A stretch of 64,000 nt of DNA from Porticoccus sp905181945 (GTDB taxonomy: Bacteria; Pseudomonadota; Gammaproteobacteria; Pseudomonadales; Porticoccaceae). Both the position numbers and the translations under genes were made by a program. Positions 9,338 through 18,195 of the stretch are shown one piece after another; the first letter of the stretch is position 1; the number at the start of each line of letters is the position of its first letter. The notes below the pieces were generated by a model. That model was not told the DNA's origin. It searched no databases and saw nothing but the letters and a program-made list of their open reading frames with translations. The DNA lies in NCBI RefSeq assembly GCF_047729555.1, contig NZ_CP159825.1:1054001-1118000 (forward strand), written 5' to 3'.

Positions 9338-9808
9338 CTAAAGGTTGTACGTGCTACCTAGGTTGATCTGACCAGACTTCGCCGAGGTCGATGCAAGTTT
9401 CCACCATGCAGAATGAATCTTGGTATTTAGCGCATATCTAATAGCACCATTCTTGCTTTTAATAGCAGATTCCAAAATCCTGAAAGCAGAAAAAATATTC
9501 ATAGTTGCGTGAAATTCTATCTTGGTGGCACCAAAAGCAGGTATGGGTTTTAAGTTAGAAAATACACCCCTAACGGCTTCCAGTTCTTCTACCTTAAGGC
9601 TGTAAGAAAATTTTGATATACTTAATTCTTTCTTAGTATGGTTCTTGATGTTTAACTGAATCACGATCGTCTGCTCCATGCCTTTGCGAGATAACGGCTG
9701 AAAACTCACTAAACTTACTTCTGGTTTTTCGTAGGTGGTCGTCATTGAGGCGCATGAACTTAAAAAGATAGCAAATAATAGCAGCCCACATACCTTCATT
9801 TTTCTCAT
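9338..9808 (-). CDS. LEA14/WHy-domain lipoprotein
   Basis: About 156 residues. The start MRKMKVCGLLLFAIFLSSCAS carries a clear lipobox (LSSC), so the mature protein should be lipidated at that Cys and sit in the envelope. The rest reads as a Late Embryogenesis Abundant type 2/WHy beta-sandwich: VSLVSFQPLSRKGMEQTIVIQLNIKNHT followed by alternating beta strands and a GFxLxxxxP-like NLKPIPAFGATKIEFHA. Function in bacteria is unknown; such proteins are often small envelope lipoproteins. The ATG at 9808 has GGAAG 5 bases upstream; a TTG at 9820 is the alternative. Confidence 0.75.
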   Translation of the reverse strand: MRKMKVCGLLLFAIFLSSCASMTTTYEKPEVSLVSFQPLSRKGMEQTIVIQLNIKNHTKKELSISKFSYSLKVEELEAVRGVFSNLKPIPAFGATKIEFHATMNIFSAFRILESAIKSKNGAIRYALNTKIHSAWWKLASTSAKSGQINLGSTYNL

Positions 9809-9989
9809 TAAAACTTCCAATTCAGCTAAAATTTACTTAACTACTAAAAAATGATTCTTGCAGACTGCAACATTACAGCACAGAATACATTCGATATTTA
9901 AACTCATACTTTACCATTGAGTGCAGTTATTTTGTGGCTCACTTAAAACAATATATTAATTAAATTAATGTTACAAATAGGTCGACCAA

Positions 9990-10373
9990 ATGGCTCCGAT
10001 CAAAATAAAACTTTGCAAAAAAGAAGGTAGTTTGTCTTTAGAATACAGCAATGGTGATCATTTTATTCTTACGGGTGAATATCTCCGTGTTCACTCGCCT
10101 AGCGCAGAGGTCCGCGGGCATGGAAAAGGGCAAGAGATTTTACAATATGGCAAAAAGTTCATTAAAATCTGCAATGTAGAGTCTTCTGGAAACTATGCTC
10201 TCAAGCTTACTTTTAGTGATTTGCACGACAGTGGTATATACACCTGGGGTTATCTTTATGATCTTGCTAGCAATCATGCCAAGTATTGGCATGCATACTT
10301 AACGGCACTGCATAATACGGAAAAAAGTCGAGAGCCAGATGTTCAAATTGTGCAGCTAATGCAACCAAAATAA
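9990..10373 (+). CDS. DUF971 (gamma-butyrobetaine hydroxylase-like N-terminal domain) protein
   Basis: The 127-residue protein is a stand-alone DUF971 domain: LEYSNGDHFILTGEYLRVHSPSAEVRGHG, then a core ending in FSDLHDSGIYTWGYLYDL, the most conserved block of the family. In Pseudomonas aeruginosa the same family member follows hslVU, upstream of the pha genes and ubiE. Here hslVU is absent beside it. The domain is otherwise found in carnitine-pathway hydroxylases and in iron-sulphur related proteins; no catalytic role is assigned to the isolated form. It converges with the ygiQ-type gene, 11 bases apart. Confidence 0.85.
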   Translation: MAPIKIKLCKKEGSLSLEYSNGDHFILTGEYLRVHSPSAEVRGHGKGQEILQYGKKFIKICNVESSGNYALKLTFSDLHDSGIYTWGYLYDLASNHAKYWHAYLTALHNTEKSREPDVQIVQLMQPK

Positions 10374-10384
10374 TTTTCTTTTTA

Positions 10385-12607
10385 TTAAAGTCGAGTTCTT
10401 TTGAGGCCCTTTTTAGGTTTTTTATTTTTTGTTATTGCTTTAAATTTTTGAGGTGGCAAGCCATTGTGTTGGGTTAATGCTATCTGCCCTCTTCTCATCT
10501 GCAATCTCTTACCTTTTTGTTCTGCACCCTCTGATGGGACCAAATGGTGCTTACCTTCGCCAATGAGCTTAGCAAAACCGGATTTTTTCAAAGCATCTCG
10601 AACTAAAGCCCAATTATCTGGATCATGATAACGCAGCAAGGCCTTATGTAGCACGCGCTGCGCTTTCGTTTTTGCACTAAGAATCTTGTCGCTTTTATAT
10701 TTAACTTTTTTCAGAGGATTTCTTTCAGAGTGATACATTGCGGTAGCAACACACATGGGAGATGGATAAAAATTCTGAACTTGATCTACTCGAAATTCAT
10801 TGCTTTTCAACCAAATCGCCAGATTGATCATGTCTTCATCAGTGGTTCCCGGATGAGCAGCAATGAAATATGGGATTAAGTACTGCTCTTTACCTGCTTC
10901 TTTAGAGTACTTATCAAACATTTTTTTAAAGCTATCATATGCACCCATTCCTGGCTTCATCATCATCGATAATGGCTGATCTTCAGTATGCTCAGGGGCA
11001 ATTTTTAGGTACCCTCCAACATGATGTGTTACTAATTCTTTTACGTACTCTGGATCCTCTATCGCCAGGTCATATCGTAAACCTGAGGCAATTGCCACCC
11101 GCTTTACTCCAGGCACATTTCTAGCTCGACGATATAACTGAGTAGTAGGGCTATGGTCAGTAATCAAATTTTTACATATACCTGGAAACACACAAGAGGG
11201 TCTTCGGCAGCTCTCTTCGATTTCTTTGCTTTTGCAAGTAAGATTGTACATATTTGCAGTGGGGCCACCTAAGTCAGATATGGTGCCAGTAAAACCAGGA
11301 ACCATATCTCTAATTTTTTCAACTTCACTAATGATTGAGTCCTCAGAGCGACTTTGTATAATTCTTCCCTCATGCTCAGTGATGGAGCAGAATGTGCAGC
11401 CGCCAAAACAACCACGCATGATATTGACAGAGAATCGAATCATCTCGTAAGCAGGAATTTTTGCATCTCCATATACTGGGTGGGGAACCCTCTGATATGA
11501 GTGATCAAAAACCCAATCCATCTCCTTTGTATCTAAAGGAATCGGTGGAGGGTTTACCCAAAGCTCATGGATTCCATGGCGTTGAACCAAAACCCTGGCA
11601 TTACCGGGATTAGTTTCCTTATGGAAGACTCTCGATGCATGAGCATAAAGAACCGGGTCATTTCTAAGCTTTTCGTAAGATGGCAGCCTGATATAGACTT
11701 TATCATCATCCGAAGATTTTGCATCTGGGCTAGGCAGTATAGAAAGCACTTGTGGGATATTATTTTTATCCTGCTCAAGACTCTTTGTATTTGATGGACA
11801 ATTCGAAGGGTTTTTTTGGTCGGTCGCCTCATAAGGGCTATAAAGTTGATCTATTTTTCCGGGAGCATCAATGCGAGTAGAATCTATTTCTCTCCATCCA
11901 TTAGGCATCTTCTTGGAAATATATGCTGTTCCACGCACATCAGTAATATCAGAAATTTTTTCTCCCGAAGAAATGCGATGAGCAATTTCAATGATAGCCC
12001 GCTCTGCATTACCATAAAGCAAGATATCTGCGGTGGAGTCGACCAAAACAGAACGACGAACTTTGTCAGTCCAATAATCATAATGAGCTAAACGACGCAA
12101 GCTAGCCTCAATACTTCCAATCACTAATGGGACATTTTTGTATGCCTCTCTACAGCGCTGAGAATAGACTGTTACAGCTCGATCTGGGCGCTTTCCACCA
12201 GCATTATTGGGCGTATACGCATCGTCGTTCCTAATGCGTCGATCTGCAGTATAGCGGTTAATCATGGAATCCATATTGCCTGATGTAACACCATAAAAAA
12301 GATTTGGTTTACCTAGCCCCATAAAGGCATCTTTTGAACTCCAGTCTGGCTGAGCGATAACTCCAACCCTGAATCCTTGTGCCTCCAGACTTCTGCCGAT
12401 TACCGCCATACCAAAACTAGGGTGATCAACATAAGCATCACCGGTAACAATAATAATATCGCAGGTATCCCAGCCCAGTTCGTCCATCTCCTGTCGGCTC
12501 ATTGGGAGAAAGGGGGCAATACCATAGCATTCTGCCCAATACTTACGGTGAGAAAACAGCGCTGGAGCAGACTGAGGAATATATGGCTGGACAGTTAAAG
12601 TAGTCAT
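10385..12607 (-). CDS. YgiQ-family radical SAM protein
   Basis: About 740 residues. The N-terminal third is the UPF0313 domain (YAECYGIAPFLPMSRQEM-like region, RRLAHYDYWTDKVRRSVL). The radical SAM core carries RGCFGGCTFCSIT, the CxxxCxxC that binds the 4Fe-4S cluster and S-adenosylmethionine. The C-terminal portion has KPGMGAYDSFKKMF, DQVQNFYPSP and a lysine-rich basic tail that could contact nucleic acid. No reaction is established for this widespread family. The ATG at 12607 is chosen; a TTG three codons earlier is also open. No Shine-Dalgarno is obvious at either. Confidence 0.9.
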   Translation of the reverse strand: MTTLTVQPYIPQSAPALFSHRKYWAECYGIAPFLPMSRQEMDELGWDTCDIIIVTGDAYVDHPSFGMAVIGRSLEAQGFRVGVIAQPDWSSKDAFMGLGKPNLFYGVTSGNMDSMINRYTADRRIRNDDAYTPNNAGGKRPDRAVTVYSQRCREAYKNVPLVIGSIEASLRRLAHYDYWTDKVRRSVLVDSTADILLYGNAERAIIEIAHRISSGEKISDITDVRGTAYISKKMPNGWREIDSTRIDAPGKIDQLYSPYEATDQKNPSNCPSNTKSLEQDKNNIPQVLSILPSPDAKSSDDDKVYIRLPSYEKLRNDPVLYAHASRVFHKETNPGNARVLVQRHGIHELWVNPPPIPLDTKEMDWVFDHSYQRVPHPVYGDAKIPAYEMIRFSVNIMRGCFGGCTFCSITEHEGRIIQSRSEDSIISEVEKIRDMVPGFTGTISDLGGPTANMYNLTCKSKEIEESCRRPSCVFPGICKNLITDHSPTTQLYRRARNVPGVKRVAIASGLRYDLAIEDPEYVKELVTHHVGGYLKIAPEHTEDQPLSMMMKPGMGAYDSFKKMFDKYSKEAGKEQYLIPYFIAAHPGTTDEDMINLAIWLKSNEFRVDQVQNFYPSPMCVATAMYHSERNPLKKVKYKSDKILSAKTKAQRVLHKALLRYHDPDNWALVRDALKKSGFAKLIGEGKHHLVPSEGAEQKGKRLQMRRGQIALTQHNGLPPQKFKAITKNKKPKKGLKRTRL

Positions 12608-12696
12608 AATGATCAAATAATCAAAAAGGAAATATTATACAGAAAATTGTAGTTCTTATCTAAATCAATCTATCGGAAAGAACAAAGGCCTAAAGC

Positions 12697-14373
12697 TTAT
12701 GTAGTAGGGGCTCCTAGTATGTCTAAAGCTACAGCTTCAGCCACTTTTATTCCATCTATACCTGCAGACAAAATACCTCCAGCATAGCCAGCTCCTTCTC
12801 CCGCAGGATACAGTCCACGAGTATTTATATTCTGGTAGTCCTTTCCACGTCTTATGCAGACAGGAGAAGAAGTTCTAGTTTCCACGCCAGTCAAAATTGC
12901 ATCTGCCATAGAGAAACCTTTTATTTTATCCTCAAATGCCGGGATTGCCTCACGGATAGCTTCAATAGCAAACGAAGGTAGCGCCTGACCAAGGTCACCC
13001 AAAGTTATGCCTGGGGCATAAGATGGAGTGACTGACCCAAGTTTATCGGATGGTTTGTTTTGAAGAAAGTCGCCAACAAGCTGCGCGGGAGCGTTGTAGT
13101 TGGATCCACCCAACTTGTAAGCCAGAGTTTCTAATTGTCGCTGAAGATCAATACCAGCCAATGGGTGCTCCGGGTAGTCTTTCTCTGGGTTTATTCCAAC
13201 CACAATGGCTGAATTGGCATTGCGCTCATTACGAGAATATTGCGACATCCCGTTAGTGACGACGGCTCCTTCCTCAGAAGCGGCAGCTACAACAGTGCCT
13301 CCTGGGCACATACAAAAACTGTACACACTGCGTCCATTTTTACAATGATGCACCAACTTGTAATCTGCAGCACCCAAAATATGGTGCCCTGCATGCTCGC
13401 CAAATCTAGCCTTATCAATAACTTTTTGAGGGTGCTCAATACGAAATCCAATAGAAAAAGGTTTGGGCTCAATATAAACACCCTGCTCCAAAAGCATTTG
13501 AAAACTGTCTCTGGCGCTATGGCCGATAGCCAAAATTACATGTCGACTTTTTATAACCTCACCTGAATCTAAAACAACACCAGCAATTTGACCTACATTT
13601 TTACCAACAAGGCCCTCTTTAATTTCTAGCAACGGCAAAGTGTCTCGAATGATTGAATCTACTTTGGTCTCGAAGCGCACCTCTCCACCAAGCTCAATAA
13701 TTTGATTGCGAATATTTTCCACCATTGGCACCAACTTAAAAGTCCCAATATGTGGCTTGCTAACATACATGATTTCTTCTGGAGCACCCGCTTTCACAAA
13801 CTCAGTTAAAACTTTACGCCCCAGATATCGCTTATCTTTTACCTGACTCCAAAGTTTACCATCAGAAAAAGTGCCTGCGCCGCCCTCTCCATATTGCACA
13901 TTAGATTCCGTATTAAGCTTACTGCTCCGCCAAAACCCCCAAGTATCTCGAGTGCGAGATTTTACATCCTTGCCTCTCTCTAACACTATTGGCTTAAATC
14001 CCATTTGCGCCAGAATTAAAGCAGCTAAGATCCCACAGGGACCAAAGCCAATAATAAGGGGGCGAAACTGATTATCTTGAGGAAAATTTTCAATATTTTT
14101 CGCGACAAAATGGTAGCTATTATCCGGAGATAACGTCAAGAATGGCTGATCGTTGTACTGCTCCAATACCCTACATTGCGCAATAGTCGTCAACATTACA
14201 TCCAACTGATATATAAGGACAATATTAGTCTTTTTTCGTGCATCATAGCTTCTCTTGAAAATACTAAACCCCAATAAATCTTCATCTGCAAGGTTCAGCT
14301 TTTCAATTATTGCTTTATTTAATTCTTCATCGGTATGATTAAGATGTAATCTAATATCACTAAGTCGTAACAT
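12697..14373 (-). CDS. FAD-dependent oxidoreductase (COG2509-type)
   Basis: About 558 residues. A short N-terminal alpha/beta domain starting MLRLSDIRLHLNHTDEEL precedes a Rossmann fold with IGFGPCGILAALILAQMGF (GxGxxG type) and the ERG ending of the FAD-binding strand. Later motifs QYGEGGAGTFSDGKLW, CMCPGGTVVAA and YPAGEGAGYAGGILSAGIDG are characteristic of this uncharacterised dehydrogenase family. Substrate unknown; cytoplasmic. The ATG at 14373 fits the family start (MLRL-type) better than a GTG at 14412, although neither has a good ribosome-binding site. It is divergent from the RimB-RimK gene. Confidence 0.88.
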   Translation of the reverse strand: MLRLSDIRLHLNHTDEELNKAIIEKLNLADEDLLGFSIFKRSYDARKKTNIVLIYQLDVMLTTIAQCRVLEQYNDQPFLTLSPDNSYHFVAKNIENFPQDNQFRPLIIGFGPCGILAALILAQMGFKPIVLERGKDVKSRTRDTWGFWRSSKLNTESNVQYGEGGAGTFSDGKLWSQVKDKRYLGRKVLTEFVKAGAPEEIMYVSKPHIGTFKLVPMVENIRNQIIELGGEVRFETKVDSIIRDTLPLLEIKEGLVGKNVGQIAGVVLDSGEVIKSRHVILAIGHSARDSFQMLLEQGVYIEPKPFSIGFRIEHPQKVIDKARFGEHAGHHILGAADYKLVHHCKNGRSVYSFCMCPGGTVVAAASEEGAVVTNGMSQYSRNERNANSAIVVGINPEKDYPEHPLAGIDLQRQLETLAYKLGGSNYNAPAQLVGDFLQNKPSDKLGSVTPSYAPGITLGDLGQALPSFAIEAIREAIPAFEDKIKGFSMADAILTGVETRTSSPVCIRRGKDYQNINTRGLYPAGEGAGYAGGILSAGIDGIKVAEAVALDILGAPTT

Positions 14374-14491
14374 GTCAGCTTTATCGTTAATTTTGGATCC
14401 AAATAGACGCACTATAATCTAACTATTAGCGCAGTGGGCTAAATTATTTTAACATCATGATGGGCTAAAATACTTACTAAGAGGCAACATA

Positions 14492-15871
14492 TTGAATATA
14501 TCAGCTAACAAAAAAACCATTGGATCAGAAGAATGGTGTTCATTTCCTGCTTTAGGCCTACATGCTATTAGGGCCAGAGTAGATTCTGGCGCAAAAACTT
14601 CATCTATACAGGCATTCAACATACAAAATTTTCATCGAGATGGTGTATCTTGGGTCAGCTTTGAGGTTCACCCCATACAAAAAAATAGGAGAACAGTAGT
14701 CAGATGTGAGCGCGCCGTTATAGACAAAAGGGTCATTAAAAGTTCGACCGGATTGACAGAAACTCGGTATGTTGTAAGCGCTCCACTTAAATTAGGCGAT
14801 GAACTCTGGGAGATAGAGCTCACTCTTGCTAATCGTGACTCTATGGGCTTTAGGATGCTTCTAGGCCGAGAAGCGATGAACGGAAGACTTATTGTTGATC
14901 CAGCCGAAGTATGCCTAATGGGAGATATTACTGATGAAAAAATTTCAGAACTCTACGGCAAGAAAAAAACAACAAAGAACGGCTTAAATATAGCGCTGCT
15001 TGCAAGCAACGAAGAATTGTATAGCAACCAAAGAATACTTGAAGCTGCAGAGCAACGAGGTCATAACATCATTTTTCTGAATGTGATGCAATGCTACATG
15101 AAGCTAGATGCTACCAAGCCTGAAGCACATTATCGCGGAGGAAAATTACTTGGCAATCTAGATGCTGTTATTACTCGTATTAAGCCTAGCGCAACATTTT
15201 ATGGTACAGCATTAGCTCGCCAATTTGAAAGCATGGGGGTTTATACAACAAACACATCTACCGCCATTTCTCAGTCAAGAGATAAGCTATTTTCGTTACA
15301 GCTTATGCTAAAAAATGGCATTAACATTCCTACTTCTGGCTTTGCTAACTCGCCTATAGATACAAAAGATCTCATCAATATGGTTGGAGGCGCACCACTA
15401 ATCGTAAAATTACTAACGGGCTCACAAGGAAGAGGCGTTGTTTTGGCTGAAACACAAAAAGCTGCAGAAAGCGTCATTAACGCGTTTAAATCTTTACGTG
15501 CAAACCTCTTGGTACAAAAATTTATCAAAGAGGCCAATGGGAAAGATTTAAGGTGTTTTGTGATCAACGGGAAAGTTGTTGCTTCGATTGAAAGATCAGC
15601 GGCTCCTGGTGAATTTCGCGCCAACCTTCATCAAGGAGGCACAGCATCTGTAGTAAAAATAACGATGGAGGAAAAAATGCTCGCCATAAAGGCAGCTAAA
15701 GTACTTGGCTTACAGGTAGCTGGGGTCGATATCATTCGATCTAAATCAGGACCGCTGCTGTTAGAGGTGAATTCTTCCCCGGGACTTGAAGGAATCGAAT
15801 CTGCAACGGGGCAAGATATTGCAGGAATGATAATTGCTTCGATTGAAAAAAAACTAAATTGGCAGATATAA
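14492..15871 (+). CDS. rimK: fused RimB-type retropepsin-like protease and RimK-type ATP-grasp glutamate ligase
   Basis: The 459-residue protein joins two enzymes. Residues about 5-150 form a PF05618-type retropepsin-like domain (IGSEEWCSFPALGLHAIRA, active-site RVDSGAKTSS with Asp31-Ser-Gly, then RMLLGREAMNGRLIVDP). Residues about 165-459 form RimK: RIKPSATFYGTALARQFE, TSTAISQSRDKLFSLQ, VKLLTGSQGRGVVLAE, LVQKFIKEANGKDLRCFV and a metal-binding LLEVNSSPGLEGIE. RimK adds glutamates to the C-terminus of ribosomal protein S6; in Pseudomonas RimB is a separate partner of RimK. Translation starts at TTG (14492) with GAGG 7 bases before. The S6 gene (36.1 kb) has an unusual tail. Confidence 0.9.
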   Translation: MNISANKKTIGSEEWCSFPALGLHAIRARVDSGAKTSSIQAFNIQNFHRDGVSWVSFEVHPIQKNRRTVVRCERAVIDKRVIKSSTGLTETRYVVSAPLKLGDELWEIELTLANRDSMGFRMLLGREAMNGRLIVDPAEVCLMGDITDEKISELYGKKKTTKNGLNIALLASNEELYSNQRILEAAEQRGHNIIFLNVMQCYMKLDATKPEAHYRGGKLLGNLDAVITRIKPSATFYGTALARQFESMGVYTTNTSTAISQSRDKLFSLQLMLKNGINIPTSGFANSPIDTKDLINMVGGAPLIVKLLTGSQGRGVVLAETQKAAESVINAFKSLRANLLVQKFIKEANGKDLRCFVINGKVVASIERSAAPGEFRANLHQGGTASVVKITMEEKMLAIKAAKVLGLQVAGVDIIRSKSGPLLLEVNSSPGLEGIESATGQDIAGMIIASIEKKLNWQI

Positions 15872-16055
15872 CTAATTAACTATGCCAACGATCAGAATTT
15901 AGGCACTATAAATTTTTATAGCATAAACAAAAAAATTAATAAACCAACACAAGATTTTATTCTTTTATCGGTTGCTTTTCATCAGTTATACTTACCGGAT
16001 AAATAGCCCTTTTTGGGAAAAAAACTAAAAAATTCTTATTCAATAGGCATAAAAA

Positions 16056-16436
16056 ATGGCAGTTATTCGCTGGATATTAGGCTCACTGATTCTATCTCTC
16101 AATTGGATCTTTTCTCCTAAAATCATTAAAAGAAATCCATCCTCACAAGCTAAATTAAATGAAAAAACTGCCGGCCTTACTTTATTCCAATATCCAGCAT
16201 GTCCTTTTTGTGTAAAAGTTCGACGTACAATTAAGAAACATAGCTTGTCTGTCAAATTAATCGATCCAAGATTATGCGACCACAGTAGCCAAGAATTGCT
16301 TGAGGCTGGTGGAAAATTAAAAGTTCCCTGCCTAAAAATTGAAGCCAATGATACTGATATACACTGGATGTATGAGTCATCAGATATTATTAAATACCTA
16401 GAAGACAGAGTGGCTGAGGCCACAAGTAGCGCATGA
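16056..16436 (+). CDS. membrane-anchored glutaredoxin/GST-N-like protein
   Basis: The 126-residue protein starts with a hydrophobic segment (residues 3-22, AVIRWILGSLILSLNWIFSP), then a thioredoxin-fold domain with YPACPFCVKVRRTIKKH (active-site CPFC), the cis-Pro loop KVPCLKIE, and a C-terminal SSDIIKYLEDR, typical of glutaredoxin and the GST N-terminal domain. Probably a thiol-disulfide enzyme tethered to the inner membrane; which side the domain faces cannot be told. Shine-Dalgarno AGG lies 8 bases before the ATG. Its stop overlaps the start of the next gene by four bases (ATGA), suggesting coupled translation with the GFA protein. Confidence 0.82.
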   Translation: MAVIRWILGSLILSLNWIFSPKIIKRNPSSQAKLNEKTAGLTLFQYPACPFCVKVRRTIKKHSLSVKLIDPRLCDHSSQELLEAGGKLKVPCLKIEANDTDIHWMYESSDIIKYLEDRVAEATSSA

Positions 16437-16852
16437 CTAATAGCGAAATTGCCAGAGGTAGCTGTCTGTGCGGACAGGTAGCCTATGAAATTTCTGGAAA
16501 TCTAGGCATATTTCAGTATTGTCATTGCAGTAGGTGCAGAAAATTTACGGGTAGCGCTTTTGCATCAAACATTTTAATTGCAAAAGAGCACTTCAGGTGG
16601 ACTGCGGGCGCACTACTAGTTCAGTGCTTTGAACCCAAAGAGACGAAACACTTCGCTACAGCTTTCTGCAAAAAATGTGGATCTTCCCTCCCATGGTTGG
16701 GAAAGACCAAGAAAGCTATTGTCATTCCAGCAGGAACACTGGACACTGACCCCTCAATAAGACCAATGCAAAATATTTTTTGGAAATCCAAAGCTTTATG
16801 GCACAGGGATGTAAGTGAACTCCTTAAACATGATGAGCTCCCTACTAAATAA
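16433..16852 (+). CDS. GFA/CENP-V-family zinc protein
   Basis: The 139-residue protein has the zinc-binding cysteine pattern of the glutathione-dependent formaldehyde-activating (Gfa/CENP-V) fold: GSCLCGQVAYEISG, YCHCSRCRKFTGSAFASNI, and FCKKCGSSLPW further on. Two zinc sites can be drawn, one from CxC...CxxC and one from the CHC/CxxC set. Many such proteins have no proven glutathione activity, so the substrate is open. Its position directly after a glutaredoxin-like gene fits thiol chemistry, but this is inference. Confidence 0.88.
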   Translation: MTNSEIARGSCLCGQVAYEISGNLGIFQYCHCSRCRKFTGSAFASNILIAKEHFRWTAGALLVQCFEPKETKHFATAFCKKCGSSLPWLGKTKKAIVIPAGTLDTDPSIRPMQNIFWKSKALWHRDVSELLKHDELPTK

Positions 16853-16882
16853 ATCAAACTCAAGTTAAGAACCGCTATCTGA

Positions 16883-17932
16883 TTACTTATCTGCCTTTAT
16901 ATCACTAGGGTCATAATAAGTAATTCCGTGGACTAATTTTTTGGTTGAGTCTCTTAAGATTTGACTAACAATTTTTTCATATTCAACTGGATCTGCATGA
17001 AGTTCATATACAGCAGCATCATCGTCTTTTGCTGAAAGTGTGGAAACCCAATCTATAGCCTTCTCGCTAAGATCAACTGCTTTTCTGCTAAGGTCAATAG
17101 CCTGTGATTTAAGGTCTCCTTGCTTCATAGCTGTTTGTTTTTCAGGCTCTATCTTTTCAGATATTTTTATTTTTCGTACAAGATCTCCTACCTTTTCAGT
17201 ACTGTAAATCGACTTGCCCAATTTGGCACTCACCACCGGACTCAAGCAATATCCTTGGCATCTGGAGGCCTCTAACCCAAAAAATTTCATCCTAGAGCCG
17301 CTGGTCACAGAAATTTTTTGCTCAACTTTAAGACCATTAGTTGAGATTGATGCTTCGTCTTGAATCTTGTCCATATGATTTACATACAAAGTTACATCCA
17401 TAACAGAGGCATTCATCTCATCCATAATTTTACTTATCTGTTTGCCTTTAATGTCTGATAAATTAGGCAATTTCATTCCCGATGGCGAAATAGACATTAC
17501 ATCTACTTTTTCTTCAGTCCTGCTCATCAAAAATTTTTGGTACGTCTGTGAGTTACTTAATGACGAAATGGGAAGTATCTCTATGCCCTGTGCTTTCATT
17601 TCACTCATAAAATACCTATAGGATTGATCTGTAACACGCTGGAGTAGCTCAACGGGTATCCCCACTAATTTTGAATTTATCTGCTCATTACTCTCTTCCG
17701 TTTCAGAAAAAATAGGGTTATTTATATCATGGAAAATAACCTCAAAATAAGGGACAACAGCCCGATTTTCTACTTTAATTGTTTTTCTATCACCGGATAC
17801 CTGCACATCCCTCACTTCCGGTAAAGTCGATAAAGGCTTCTCTTTAACAAAAGACGCTAAGTAACTTGACTGCTTTAAAGGCAAGCAAGCAGATATGGCA
17901 AAGGTTGTCATAAAAATAATAATTAAGCGCAT
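16883..17932 (-). CDS. lipoprotein of unknown function
   Basis: About 349 residues, not recognised. The start MRLIIIFMTTFAISACLPL carries a lipobox (ISAC), so it should be a lipoprotein. The middle region is mixed alpha/beta with no clear motif. It contains one close Cys pair in ASRCQGYCLSP that could form a disulfide in the periplasm. A helical stretch near residue 300 repeats an SRKAVDLSEKAIDW pattern. The ATG at 17932 has GGGAAG 4 bases upstream and gives a proper signal peptide; an upstream in-frame start at 17977 would put 15 polar residues before it. It converges with the GFA gene and is followed upstream by ubiE in the other direction. Confidence 0.7.
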   Translation of the reverse strand: MRLIIIFMTTFAISACLPLKQSSYLASFVKEKPLSTLPEVRDVQVSGDRKTIKVENRAVVPYFEVIFHDINNPIFSETEESNEQINSKLVGIPVELLQRVTDQSYRYFMSEMKAQGIEILPISSLSNSQTYQKFLMSRTEEKVDVMSISPSGMKLPNLSDIKGKQISKIMDEMNASVMDVTLYVNHMDKIQDEASISTNGLKVEQKISVTSGSRMKFFGLEASRCQGYCLSPVVSAKLGKSIYSTEKVGDLVRKIKISEKIEPEKQTAMKQGDLKSQAIDLSRKAVDLSEKAIDWVSTLSAKDDDAAVYELHADPVEYEKIVSQILRDSTKKLVHGITYYDPSDIKADK

Positions 17933-18135
17933 TTTACTTCCCAGTGTCTTTGAATGTCCTGTACAGGGTTTCGTCAATAAAACAGGGTTTAATCTAGCAT
18001 TTTAACAAAAAATATACGACACAAACCATCAGATATTGGCATCAAAAAATGTAGTCATATGCAAAACATGGCGCGCCTTAATTAATTAAAAAATACTCAG
18101 GTTTCTGCCAACAGCATCCTTAGCTAGCGCGCTCA

Positions 18136-18164
18136 AGGACAACGAGATAACATCGGTATATAAT
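18136..18164 (+). promoter_or_regulatory. candidate sigma70 promoter of the ubiE operon
   Basis: AGGACA (18136-18141), 17-base spacer, perfect TATAAT (18159-18164), about 32 bases before the ubiE start. The -35 matches four of six consensus bases. Confidence 0.5.
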
Positions 18165-18195
18165 TGATCCCCCCACAAGAGCGTGTATTTTTCCA

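Noticed and set aside
18070..18085. GGCGCGCC directly followed by TTAATTAA, the AscI-PacI pair used in cloning vectors
   Set aside because: It lies in a normal intergenic gap with no other vector sequence around it, and gene order on both sides is sensible. Chance is the simplest reading, although reads over the junction would settle it.
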